A stretch of DNA of 64,000 bases from Bimuria novae-zelandiae CBS 107.79 (taxonomy: Eukaryota > Ascomycota > Dothideomycetes > Pleosporales > Didymosphaeriaceae): positions 1,009,359-1,073,358 of the forward strand of contig ML976663.1 of the NCBI GenBank assembly GCA_010015655.1, given 5' to 3'. A model generated the notes under the pieces. That model made no database searches. It worked only from the letters and a program-made list of their open reading frames with translations, and was not told the origin of the DNA. This document shows positions 33,682 through 45,280 of this stretch, piece by piece (position 1 is the stretch's first letter; every line of letters begins with the position of its first letter). A program made the position numbers and the translations under genes.

Positions 33682-36600
33682 TTAAATTTAATTACTTTAA
33701 CTTATTACAGGATAAGTAAATTTTATATATAATTATAAATAAAAGCTATAAAGTAGCACAAAAAGTTAAAAAACTAATATTAATAAATACTATAAAGGTA
33801 ACGCCTAGACTAGTAAAGAGATAAAACCCTTTTTAGTAAGTAATTAAGAAGGAGTCCTAACGGACACTTAACGCTAATAAGACTATCTTTACTAAATAAA
33901 GAAGTTATAAAAATAAGAGTAAAACTTTTTACTAAAAATTTATATTTTAGTATAAATAATTATGCGCAGCGAGCTATTAGCTTATAAAAAGTAATAGCTA
34001 AGAAAATAAAAGGATATCCTCCCTATTTATAACTAAACTTTAGGTATTAAGAGTCAATATGAATAAAATATAATAATTCTTAAGTAAGATTAAAGCACTC
34101 GTTAACCTCTAAGATACTTTTTAGACTTTACTATAAAGAGTAAGAGGACTAACTAAAGAAATAGTAAGAAAGTGCTAAGAATCCCTAATAATATAATAAC
34201 ACTCCTAAAAGATAGGAGGTATAAATTAGCTATTAAAAGTAGACTAATAGATAGAGCTACTAAAGAGATTAATAGTAGAGCTTATCTTAAATTAAGGAAG
34301 AAGCTACTATCCTAAAATCTTTAATTTAGCCTACTTTAAGAGTAAATAATAGGATTACTATTACTTTAAAATAGTAATACAATATAAGCTCTTAAAGGAT
34401 AAAGACTACTTTAGAAATATACTTAAATATATTATTAGTTAAATAATAAGACGTATAGTAATAGTAGGAATTGCGTATTTAAACTACTACTTAGAATACA
34501 CTAAAGCTAACCTTTAGAAGTTATTAGACTATAACTTTTATAACTACCTGGCAGAAGAAATCGCGCGTAACTACTTATTTATAATATAATAAGGGAACTA
34601 AAAGCTTTATAACGTTAACTTTAACTTTAATAACTACGCTATAGAAGCTAAAGAGTATAAAAAAAAATTCTAAAAAACTTATATTTTTAAAGAATTTATA
34701 ATAACTTACGGGACTAAATAGTTATAGTAGATATAAATAATAATTAGGACCTATACTAGGTCTAGAAAAGAGTTAATAAGGTTAAAATAAACCTCTTTTA
34801 AAATAAATTATAGCTACTAAAGCTTCCTGCTAAGAGCGGGGCGCTATATAAGATAAATTAAAAACCTACTTAAGCTAACCTTAGAAAGATATCTAGCTAA
34901 TAAATCTAAGATAAAAGATACTAAGCAACAAACAGAGCTATAGGATATAAGTCTAGTAATACCTAAAAATAAGCTACGTAGGTGTCGCGTCAGATAATAG
35001 AAACCCGTAAAAAGAATAGTTCTTATTTTTTATTATAAAGATACAGGACACCGCGTAAAGTAGTATAAGCTTTTACTTATAATAAAGCTAGCATAAGTTT
35101 GCGCCGTTACACTTACTACTAAAAAATTCCTTAATAAAGAGTTTAATATAGTTTTTATTAATTTAGAAAACTAGATTCTCCTGGCAACAGTCGCCGCTAG
35201 AAAGAAAAAAAAGGTAAAAGATAAGTTTTAATAAATTTTAAAGGCTATAGCTAGATTTAATACTAGTAATAGTACACTTGCTTATTAATAACGTTATATT
35301 TACATTAATAATAATTAATTTAGGTTATTAAACTTTAAAATTTATATTAAAAACTTTTATAATAAAAGCCTACCTATAGCGCAAGAACCTACCCTATTTA
35401 TAAAAGGTTATTAGTATTAGAGGCATGCAACTCTTTATACGTAAAATAGTCTAATTAAAAGTAAATATTAATAGCTATATAAAACTAATATAATTATACG
35501 TCTTACTTAATAACAGGTTGTACGATCTAATCCTTAGCCTAACTTAAAAAAAATAGGGTTAAACTAGCCTTAGTAAAAAACATTAATTTAGATTAAACGT
35601 TTAGGCACTTGTATCTATAACTAAAAAAGAAAAAAAACTATTAATAAAGCCTTAAGGGGTATTAACTATAGCCTTTATAGCCTTAAATTAACGTAATTAA
35701 CGGCTAAAAAATAGGGCTAAGGTATTTTCTATATTAATAAAAGATATATAGAAGGCGTTAACCCGCAAGCTAAAGGTAAATTTATAAAAGTTATTACTTA
35801 AAGCTTTTAAGGACTTGTGGCGTATTTTTTATAAGGAATAAGCTGACAAGCTCCCCCCGCACTATAGATCTAGAGCAGATCTTTTTATCCCTCTTTTAAA
35901 AGAAGATAGTAAAACTCTAAAGATCTTCTATAACTCTCTATTTAATATGTCTTATAAAGAGTTACTTGTCCTTTAGAAAGAGCTTACGAAATACTTAAAT
36001 AAAAGCCTTATCTAAATAAGTATGTCTAGCGCTGCTACTCTAGTATTATTTACTAAAAAACCTAGTAAGGGACTACGCTTTTATATTAATTATTAAGACC
36101 TAAATACTATTTTAAAAAAAAAACTAGTATCTTTTACCATTAATTAATAAGACCCTTTAGCTCCTCGCGAAGGCTAAATAGTTTAGTAAACTTAACATAA
36201 TTTAAGCCTTTTATATGCTTTAGATAGTAAAAGGCAAGGAATAGAAGATAGTGTTTAAAATTTAATTTAATTTTTATAAGTAGCTAGTAGGTCTTTTTAG
36301 CCTAGCTAACGCGCCAAGTACGTTCTAGTGGTATATTAACTAGGTACTAAAGGAGTACCTTAATAACTACTACTTAGTATATATAAATAACGTTCTTATC
36401 TTCTTTAGTAGCAGCTAAAAAGACTACGAAAAGAAAGTATATACTATAATTTAAAAGTTAGGGGCTATAGGGCTATATTTAAATATTAAAAAAATCTAAG
36501 TTCTACGGTAAAAAGACTAAGTACCTTAAATTTATTATAAAAGTTAATAAGGGCGTAAGCATAGATTTAGATAAAATCTAAGTAATTTAAAAATAAAAGC

Positions 36601-39600
36601 TACTAATTTTAGTAAAGAGAGTTTAAAGCTTTATAAGTTTTATAAACTTTTATTAAAGATTTATATAAGACTTCTCTAGCATAGTAAGCCCCCTTATAAA
36701 GCTTACTAGTAAAGTAGTAGAATTTATTTAGAGATAAAAGTAGTAGTATATATTTAACTTTCTAAAAATTGCGTTTTATATAAACCCCGCGCTAGCCTAT
36801 TTTAACCCTAAATAAATATTAGTACTAGACTTTAGTTAGTTAATTAAGAGATACCTCTTTTAGTATAATAATAATAGGATTTTACGCCTAATAGCTTACT
36901 TCTTAGCAAAGAATAGCCTAGCAAAATATAACTATGCTATCTACGATAAAGAGATGCTTATAGTTATTAAATACGTAGATAAATAAGACTATATATATTA
37001 AGTAGTAAAGCACCTTACAGTCTATATTAATTATAAAAACCTTACGTATTTCGCTACCAAATAAATGTTAGAGAAACAATACGTTTAATATAACGTTTAT
37101 ATATAAACTAGGGTTAGTAAACTCTAGGGTAAACGCCCTTTTCTAAAAGGACTAAAACTTACTAAAGAATAATAAAGATAATAGATCAAAGTTATGGCAC
37201 TTTACGCTTTTTTAAAAGACTACTAAGAGAAATAGCTTAAAATCTTTTATCCCTTAAATACTTACTACTATAGAGAAACCTAACTATATTAAAATAAATA
37301 AAGACTTAGTGCTTGCTTACCTAATACGTCTTAAACTACCTATATTAACATTTTAAGGAGGTAATAACCCTGGTAAGCGACGTAAACTAGACTTTAATAC
37401 TATATAGTAAGAGGTAAAATATAATAAAGATAGCGCGTATAGCGAGATAAAAGCCTATATTAAGAACGGACTTAGGAAGTTTAAACCTAGGTAGAAGTTA
37501 TTTATTAGTATTTTAGAATATAGTATAGATAACTAAGGGCACCTATACTATAGGTTAAGATAATAGGTACTAAAATTAGAATTTTTATAAATAAAGCTAA
37601 TAGTAATCGCGCATAGTTTCTTAGCTTTAAAATACTTAAAAAAAGAAAATACTTATAAGGTTTTTACTTAAGACTACTTCTTCCTAGGGATGTCTAAGTA
37701 AGTAAGGTAGTATATTAAGAACTATAATATTTATAGAAGAACTAAACTATAAAGAGAAGTAAAATAATGCCTGCTAAAGCTTTTATTACTACCTAAATAA
37801 GGATAAAATGATATTATAATAGACTTTATTATTACTCTACCTAAAAGTAATTGCTACACGAATATTATAATAATTATAGATAGACTTAGTAAGAATCCTA
37901 AGTTTATTAGTCTCTTAAATCTTAATATACTTATAGTTATAATAGTGTTTTCTTTAATCCTAGGTAGTAGACTACTTCTTCCCTTTCTTTATTATATTAA
38001 ACCGCGGGGGATAGTTCGTAATCAAATTTTAAACTATACTTTATAAGTAGGTATTAACTAAAGACTATTTATAATAAAGCACCTAGAGATAGATAAGTAA
38101 AGAAAATAAATAAACTTTATTCTTAAAGCCTACCTTTAGGTATATTATAACTAGTAATAGGATAATTAGATAAAGTAGCTTCCTATAGCTTAGATAGCTA
38201 TTAAAGCGTAAAAAGCTATATTAATAAGAGTTAGCCTATTTTTCCTATCCTATAGCTAGAATATTAAACCAGTTAAGAACTTTAAGGTATAGAGATTAGT
38301 CGTAGAGCTTAGAACTAATGTAAAAAGGGCTATAAAGGTAATAATAAAAAGGTTTAAAAAGATTTTTAACTTCGCCTAGGCTAAAATAATAATCGCCTAA
38401 TAAGAATAAAAGTGTCTAATTAACTATTAACGTAAAAACGCTCTAATCTTAAAGGAGGAAGATAAGATGTAGGTAAAGTATAAAAACTACTTTTAAAACT
38501 AACGTCTAAGTAAGAAGTTTAACTAGAAGTAAAGAAAGTTTATTATAAGGAAGGTAATAAACTTTTACGTTGTAGAACTAGATATCCCGCTAAATATATA
38601 CCCAAGGTTCTATATAGACAGGCTAAAGTTAGCTTTATTAACCCTCTCTTGAGCTAAATTACTAATAACGCTTAGCCTAAAGCAAATGTAATAAAAGAAA
38701 GGAAAAAAGAGTATAGTATAGTTAATATATATAAAAAATACTAGTTCTATAGAGGTAAGAGAGTAGAATACCTAGTATATTAAGAAAACTACTCTTAAAA
38801 ACCTTAAGAACCTCGTAAGAACCTTAACTAAGCTATTACGTTAAACTATTAAAAGAAGTTTACTAAGCTATATTAAAATTATAATAAAAAACTTTTAATA
38901 GGATTCTACCACGATATCCTCTAAATTAGCTTTTATTAGGGCCTAAAGAAGGCTCTACGATACCTATCTTACTAAGTTAAAAAACCTAGCTAGATAAAAG
39001 TATCTAGGATAAGGGCAGGAACAATATTATTAAGAAATAAAGTTAAGTATTAAGGAAAAAAGTTACGAAGGGATCTTAAAAAAGTAATTTAAAAAACTCT
39101 TAAAACTACTAAAGATAATAAGGGAACTAAATAATTTTTATAATAATAAAAATAACCCTTACAAAAGAAAGGAGCCTTAGAAATAAACTAAAGCATAAAG
39201 AAGAGAAGAACTAGGTAGAAGAGATATTTTTAGCTACTAAAAAATAGTAAAACCTTTTTTAATAACATTTAGGTCTTCTTCTCTGCCTTTTAATATACTA
39301 CTAGAGTTAAGGAAGCTATTATTCTCCTTATTTAGGTGCTCCATAATTATAATAGCCTAAAGCTACTAGTGCACGCCCTAGTAGTACTTCTTACAGGACA
39401 CTATCTTACCTACTAGTACCTACTAATAGACACGCCTATAAGTAATATAATTAATATACTAGCGCTTAATTATCGCGCGTAGCGAGATTAGGCTTTAAAA
39501 GCTAAGCTTATTAAGTAAGTGCGCATACCTAGGCCGATAAAAAATAAGGAGGTTAGAAGAGTAAGGAAATAAGTTAGAAAGAAAAAAAAAGTATAAAAAA

Positions 39601-40176
39601 GAGATTAGAACTTACCTCGAGAGCTTTAGAAGGACTAAACTTTTTAATAAGCTAGCTAAGGAGGATTACGTTAGTATTAAAAATACTAGCTTTATTTTTA
39701 AAGAGCTTAGTCTTCTTAAGTTAGTAGCTAAATAACTATAACAGAGACAGGGCTTTCTTTATTTTATTATTAAAATTAATAGTACGCCCTTAACGCTTAA
39801 GAGTCTTTATTACGTAGCTATTACGCGAAGGGCTAGCTATCTTATTAAAATAAAAAAAGGCATTAGATTATAAAGTTAAAGAAAACTAGGATAAAGCCGA
39901 GATATTATAGCGCACGAAGTTAAGATAAGAAAAAATATATAAAAAAGTAAGGTTTAAAAGCTAGGCAAGAAGCAATTTTATATATATAATAATAAGTAAA
40001 TATACTAGCGCGAATACACTATTGTAGTAACTACTTATAGTAAGAACATAAAACTAGACACGTAAGAACAGAACTAGTAAGAGGTTTATAATAATAAGAG
40101 GATTATAAGTATACAATAAAATAATCTCGAAGCTATATAGTAAGATAAGACGTAGAGATTTTTCTTCAGCCCTAAT
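33682..40176 (+). pseudogene. gag-pol relic of B1
   Basis: A degraded gypsy polyprotein on the plus strand. Reverse transcriptase is clear at about 36,060-36,420: KGLRFYINY (normally K.LRFCVDYR.LN), then GLFSLANAPSTF and the catalytic box YINN in place of Y.DD, followed by VLIFF. Integrase features follow near 37,600-38,000, and a stretch with FYIDRLKLA near 38,600 resembles the end of integrase. Stops interrupt all frames. The segment about 38,700-40,176 has no assignable domain; it may be an additional reading frame or a nested insertion. Confidence 0.85.
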
Positions 40177-40190
40177 AAAGGGAAGGGAGG
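40177..40190 (+). other. polypurine tract of B1
   Basis: Fourteen uninterrupted purines (AAAGGGAAGGGAGG) two bases before the 3' LTR. Confidence 0.8.
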
Positions 40191-40192
40191 TA

Positions 40193-40353
40193 TATAATAG
40201 GCTACGCCTAGTTATTACCTTAGATTCTTAACCCTTAGTTATATAAACCCTAAATATATAAGTTCTACGCCTAAAGCTTAACTTCGGACTCTTTATTAAA
40301 TTTATAAATATTCTTTTAGCACCTTTGGCTCCATAAGCACCCAGCCCCTTACA
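40193..40353 (+). repeat. 3' LTR of B1
   Basis: 161 bases, same length as the 5' LTR and as the LTR of B2. It ends CCCCTTACA followed by the CTTAT target duplication. Confidence 0.92.
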
Positions 40354-42008
40354 CTTATTATATAATTCTTTATTTTTAATAGCTTTACTAATAATTTTTA
40401 TAGCCTTTCTATTAATTTAAAAACATTACCCTTCTTACGCACAGAACTCAGATTATCTTAACTTAAAATTAGCGCGTCTGACTTCGCTAAGCTAAAGTTA
40501 GTATAAAGCGCTAAAAAACATTCGCGTTAAGTCAGGTTAGATAAGAATATCGTTTTACGCTGTACATAGCACAAAATAGATTAGAACGTAATTTAATTAC
40601 TATTTATAATAGATATTAATTATATATATAACCTATTCCTATTAGCTAACGAGCCCAACAATAAGGACACTAACGACCATATTTTTATAACTAAAGTACT
40701 AGGAGCACTAGAGATATCTTCTAAAAACGTTATAGTATACGTAAGTTCTTAAATATATATTAATTACATTTATAACTTATTATAGGAACTAATGATTTAT
40801 ACTATAAGTAATAGTTTATAAACGCTATTAAGTGCATAGGACGTTAAGTACACTGTAGCTATTCTATCGTACTTAAAAATAATGCTAAATAGCTACGCAT
40901 ATGTAGTTAGGCTACCTAGTAATAAAGATAGTAGGCCTTTGTCTAAGGAGGAAGCGTAGAAAGTAGCTACTTCAGTAAGTATTAATAAATTAAGATATAA
41001 ACATGTTTCTACCTTAGTTACACGATATCTTAATGGTATCTTAATATTAAGATACTATTAAGTTACTATTAAGGTACTATTAAGATAACGTAAGTATACT
41101 TAGAAGCTATTTCTAACATGTTTAAGTTCTATTACTTAAAGACAAGTTTGTATAAAGATTATTATATAATTTTAGATTTTCTTAATAGTATAGTCTAAAG
41201 ATCAAAATTTACTTACTTAGCGGTAAATTAGTATAAATACTTTACAAATAGCTTACGAAATCATCTTATAACAAAGTGAATAATAAGTTATATAAAAAAA
41301 ATAAGATATCTATAAGTTAGACCTACTAAGGAGCCCTATAGCGTTAAGGAGGCAAGAGGGTACGTGGAAAAACATAATCTAAACACGTTTTAATCGTATT
41401 TAGCCTATAGGACGGGACTTATATATAGGAACGTTAAAGATAGACCTTACATCTTCGTGTTTAATCTAGTTTATTAATCTCACGCGTTTATTACCTCTAG
41501 ATACTCCTATTGTATCCTCTGCCGATCCTTCGCTTAATGCTAGGCCATTTTCAGCTCAGGCGTACGTGATATGAAGCGTTTACCCTAGCATTAGCCCACG
41601 GGGTCTCTATGCCTGGCAGCTAGTAGTTTATTAGCCATATCTTCTACCTCGCACTATCGGGTCGCAAACCCTCGCGAATCTATGTTAAAGATATACTAAA
41701 TAAGTATCTACTTTTTAGTTGCGGTGAGCTTTACCATGCTAGGGCGTCTAGTTAGTAGAAAATACACTCTATTATATTAATTAGTAAGCGTAAAAAAAAT
41801 CGTACGTATTAGTAGCGCGTCGTAGGCTTTTAAATTATAATTTTAATAAGCTTATAAGGTAAGTATAATTCTGCCTTCTTATTTAGGCTGTATTATATAT
41901 TGTTTTGTAGAGGCATTATAAATAAAAAAAATAGAGTTAGTGTTACTAAGAAAAACTAACTGGATTACTAATCTGACTGAGGTACTGATGTAATACGTTA
42001 TACTGCTA
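40354..42008. other. AT-rich relic DNA with a hairpin repeat and a GC-balanced patch
   Basis: RIP-type DNA without an assignable element. A tandem/inverted short repeat lies at 41,024-41,089 (separate entry). A patch at about 41,400-41,720 has near-normal composition and no match elsewhere in the window that I could find; it could be the less mutated part of an LTR. Confidence 0.5.
41024..41089. repeat. 11-base tandem repeat with inverted copies
   Basis: Four units ATTAAG(A/T/G)TACT follow one another at 41,046-41,089 (the last ends TAAC). Directly upstream, at 41,024-41,045, are two copies of the same unit in reverse complement, so the whole can fold into a hairpin centred near TTAATATTAA. 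Confidence 0.8.
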
Positions 42009-42010
42009 TA

Positions 42011-43832
42011 ACGTACATGCATAGCGAGTGGCCGGGCATAGCGAGTGGCCGAAAATGCCAAGACCCCATCAAAATCTACACTCTACACAATAGTACAGAA
42101 CGCACACAAATAGTAATAAGAAATTGTAGTAGGCCAATCTACTCAGAATCTACTTCTACTTCTTTTTTACACGTGCGCGAATTATGCCCAGCCTCGCCGC
42201 AGCGTCTACAGCGCCATTAAGTTAATTCGCCTCTATTAGCGCGCACCCTCTTCTTCGCCTTCTTCCTATTACTACGCGCCGCAAAGTCCTTTAGGGCAGC
42301 TAGTTACTAGCTATTAGTAGTTATAAGGACCCCTTTCTACTATAGTTACTTTCTCTTGTGCAATTTACGTTGTGTAGCAGCCTTATTAGTGGCTTAAAGC
42401 TTAGCGTTACGCTTTATTATTAATACTAGAGAATGCGCTATTAGCTTATTAGGGAGCTATCTAGGTGCCTCTAAATCCTCTCCTTCACCAGCGTCGATTG
42501 TGACCCTAATTCTAGGGTGTTTCTAGGCGTCTGCGACTGCCACGTACTATTGCGTATAGTAGAAGGCGAAGGCGTACGCAGACAAACGTTAAGCTTTAAT
42601 ATTACTACTTCTAGGTTAAGAGGAATAAGGCCAGCGCCTTAAAAGCCTCCTTAGATATTACTTTAAGTTATTATAGCCTTAAAAGCAGTAATAAAATAAG
42701 GTAAGAACTTAATTTTAGTAATATACGTAATATAGTTGCGCATTAGATCCTTGGCTTAGCACCCATATGCCTTCTTTAACGGCGAGAAACACCCCACATC
42801 TAGTGGCTGCAAGAGGTGCGACAAATATAGAGGCATACAGAGAGTGATAATCTTCTTATCCTTGCAGTATTACTAGAATTCGAGCGAGTTATAGCTCTCG
42901 TGGCTATTAATAACAAGTAACTAATAGCTACTAATAGTATACTTTTTTATATGCGCGTTAAAGTGCTTTAGCTACTATAGACTAAGCTCGTTATTTATCT
43001 AGCCGTTCTTAGAGACTGCGAGAACCTAGTCGCGAGGTAGATCCTTCTCTTAGTACCAGGCAGAGAGGTGGTGCTTGCCCTGAAAGATAAGGAAGGGTGG
43101 GATCGCCCACCCTATCGCGTTAATGCTATAAATAGCTATTATCTACTTTTAATTACCTTGCTATACGCTCTTTAGCTTGCCTTAACGCTTAGAGCCTGTA
43201 ATAACTACTTCTATTAATATTATGCCTATTATAAAGCTAGTCTCGTTAAAGTTATAAGTATCTTTATCTAGGATACTATACTTGGCTTTGGTATTCTCTA
43301 CAAGCCGGAACCAGCCCTGTACAACTTTAGGATCCTCACAGAGGGCTCTCTTATAGTCGTACTTTTAATTAAACTTAACTTGGAGCTCTAGCTGGCGCTT
43401 AACAAAGTAGTAAGGCTACCTTTAACTAACTAGCTCGTTATAGCGTGTAGCTAGTAAAAAATTAGCTATATCTTTTATAATAGCAAGCTAGGGCAGAAAC
43501 CCTTACGTATTTAGATTAAGTATATGCTGCACAATCGCCTACTCCTCTCTTATAGTAAGTCTTATTAAGTTAGGTGCGTAGTCGCGTTAAAAGGTAGTTC
43601 TAGCGCGTTTCTATCGTAGTATTCTTTTAATAACGCTATAGACTACTATAGCGCGTGAAATTAAGAGTAGCGCGTCTCCTTTAATAGCTTAAAGTACAAG
43701 CTGTAATATAGCCTCTTTTAATTTAGGTAGTTTATTACGTTGTTAAGACATCGCGTTGTAGTAGAACGTTCTAATGGGGTCTTGGCATTTTCGGCCACTC
43801 GCTATGCCCGGCCACTCGCTGTGCATGTACGT
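42011..43832 (-). mobile_element. P3: Fot1-like (pogo) DNA transposon relic
   Basis: An 1822-base element with inverted ends starting ACGTACATGC, flanked by TA at 42,009-42,010 and 43,833-43,834. Each end has two tandem 17-base repeats (42,019-42,035 and 42,036-42,052, nearly identical), followed by the TGCCAAGACCCCA block. The transposase relic is on the minus strand; near 42,720-42,870 it shows the LSHLLQPLDVGCF region typical of pogo/Fot1 DDE transposases. At 42,169-42,210 a complete CCHC zinc knuckle remains (CRRCGEAGHNSRTC), a known feature of the C-terminus of this group. Other parts are broken by stops. Confidence 0.9.
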
Positions 43833-43834
43833 TA

Positions 43835-43904
43835 TTTATCGCACCTCCTGTAGTTACTTAATATTGGCTACTTTTTACCATTAAAGCGCGTGTATAGCCG
43901 CTAG
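43835..43904 (+). pseudogene. fragment of an older Fot1-like transposase
   Basis: Plus-strand sequence matching the region near 10,310-10,380 of P1 (SHLL.LL...FLPLK..Y.R). It is cut on the left by P3 and on the right by B2, so it is the target into which both jumped. GCTAG at 43,900-43,904 is the presumed left target duplication of B2. Confidence 0.7.
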
Positions 43905-44853
43905 TGTAATGGGCTACGCCCAGTTGTTGCCTTAGATCCTGAAACCTTGGTTATGCGAACCCTAGATATTTAAGTTTAATACTTAAAGCTTAGCTTAAGA
44001 CTTCTTATTAAATTTATAAGTACTTTTCTAGCACCTTCAGCTGCTCGAGCACCTAGCCTCTTATATTAAATTTTATTACTTTTACTCGTCGCGGGATAAG
44101 TAAATTTTAATATATTTATAAACTAAAGCTGTAAAGTAGTATATAAATTAACGGACTTACGTAAATAAATATTATAAAGGTAACGCCTAGTCCTGCAACA
44201 AGATAGAATCCTCCCTAGTAAGTAATTAAAAAAAGTCTTAATATACGCTTGACGCTAGCAAGACTATCTTTACTAAAAATAAAAAAGCTTTTAAAATAAG
44301 TGTAGGAATTTTTACTAAAAGTTAATATCTTTACGAAACGATTACACAAAATAAGCTATTAGCTAATAAAAATGTAATAGTTAAGAAAATAAAAGCATAG
44401 TCTTCTTATTATAATTCTTAAGTAAAGTTAAAGTACTTATTCTCTTTTAAGACACTTTTTAGACTTTACTATACAGAGTAGAGGGACTACCTAAGAAATA
44501 GTAGAAAGGTACTAAAAACCCCTAAAAATATAATAGTATCATAAAAAAAGCGTATAAATTATCTATTAGTAGCAGACTAATAAATAGAGCTAGTAAAGAA
44601 ATTAGTAGCAAAGCTTACTTTCAATAAGGCAAGAAGTAGCTATTCTGAGATTCTTAATTTAGCCTATTTTAATAGTAAATAACAGGATTATTGCTCCTTT
44701 AGGATAGTAATATGATATAAGCTCCTAAAAGATAAGGACTACTTTAAAAATATACCCAAATATATTATAAATTAACTAATAGAACGAGTGGCGATAGTGG
44801 AAATTTCGTACTTAAACTACTACCTAAACTATACTAAAGTTAACTTTTAGGAG

Positions 44854-45263
44854 TGTTAAGGTCCCAAAGGGGTAGCTGGTTCCTAAGGGGCTAAGGTTGG
44901 TTCTCGGGCAGGAGTACTGGTAGGACAGGAAGGGTTAGTAGTGATAGCTCGCGCTTGTTATAGGGGCGTTAGTGTTAAAGGTGTGTACCGCATAATTAAA
45001 TCAACAAGGTTGCTTATTTAGATCTAAACGATAGATTAATAAACAGGTTAAATATAATAGTAGTAGACTACTGTCGTGGTCTTATATATACGTGTCCTAG
45101 ACTGCTCGCTGGTGAGCGCTCTTTGGTGAGCGCTCTCCACAGAGCAGTCACATGACTTAGCGCCATGCAGCGTAGTCGCGAAATAACTAGTTATTTATAG
45201 CAAATAATATAAGAGGTTAAGTATAAAACTAGCATATTCTTCCTAAGATCTTAAATCTTAATA
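44854..45263 (-). repeat. 3' LTR of R2
   Basis: About 410 bases against 387 in the partner; the surplus includes a short AT-rich insertion near 45,180-45,210. The segment 45,080-45,190 is GC-balanced and holds two GGTGAGCGCTC words. Confidence 0.9.
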
Positions 45264-45280
45264 TTATCCCCTCCCTTTTT
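45264..45280 (-). other. polypurine tract of R2
   Basis: Purine-rich on the minus strand (AAAAAGGGAGGGGATAA), directly in front of the 3' LTR. Confidence 0.75.

Larger units (their letters stand above)
33521..40353 (+). mobile_element. B1: complete RIP-mutated gypsy-type LTR retrotransposon
   Basis: A 6833-base element with 161-base LTRs at 33,521-33,681 and 40,193-40,353 and the target duplication CTTAT on both sides (33,516-33,520 and 40,354-40,358). A polypurine tract at 40,177-40,190 precedes the right LTR, which fixes the orientation as plus. LTR ends derive from TGTAA..TTACA. Internal coding is broken by stops throughout. Integrase-like sequence ends near 38,640, leaving about 1.5 kb before the 3' LTR that I could not assign. 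A second copy begins at 43,905. Confidence 0.93.
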
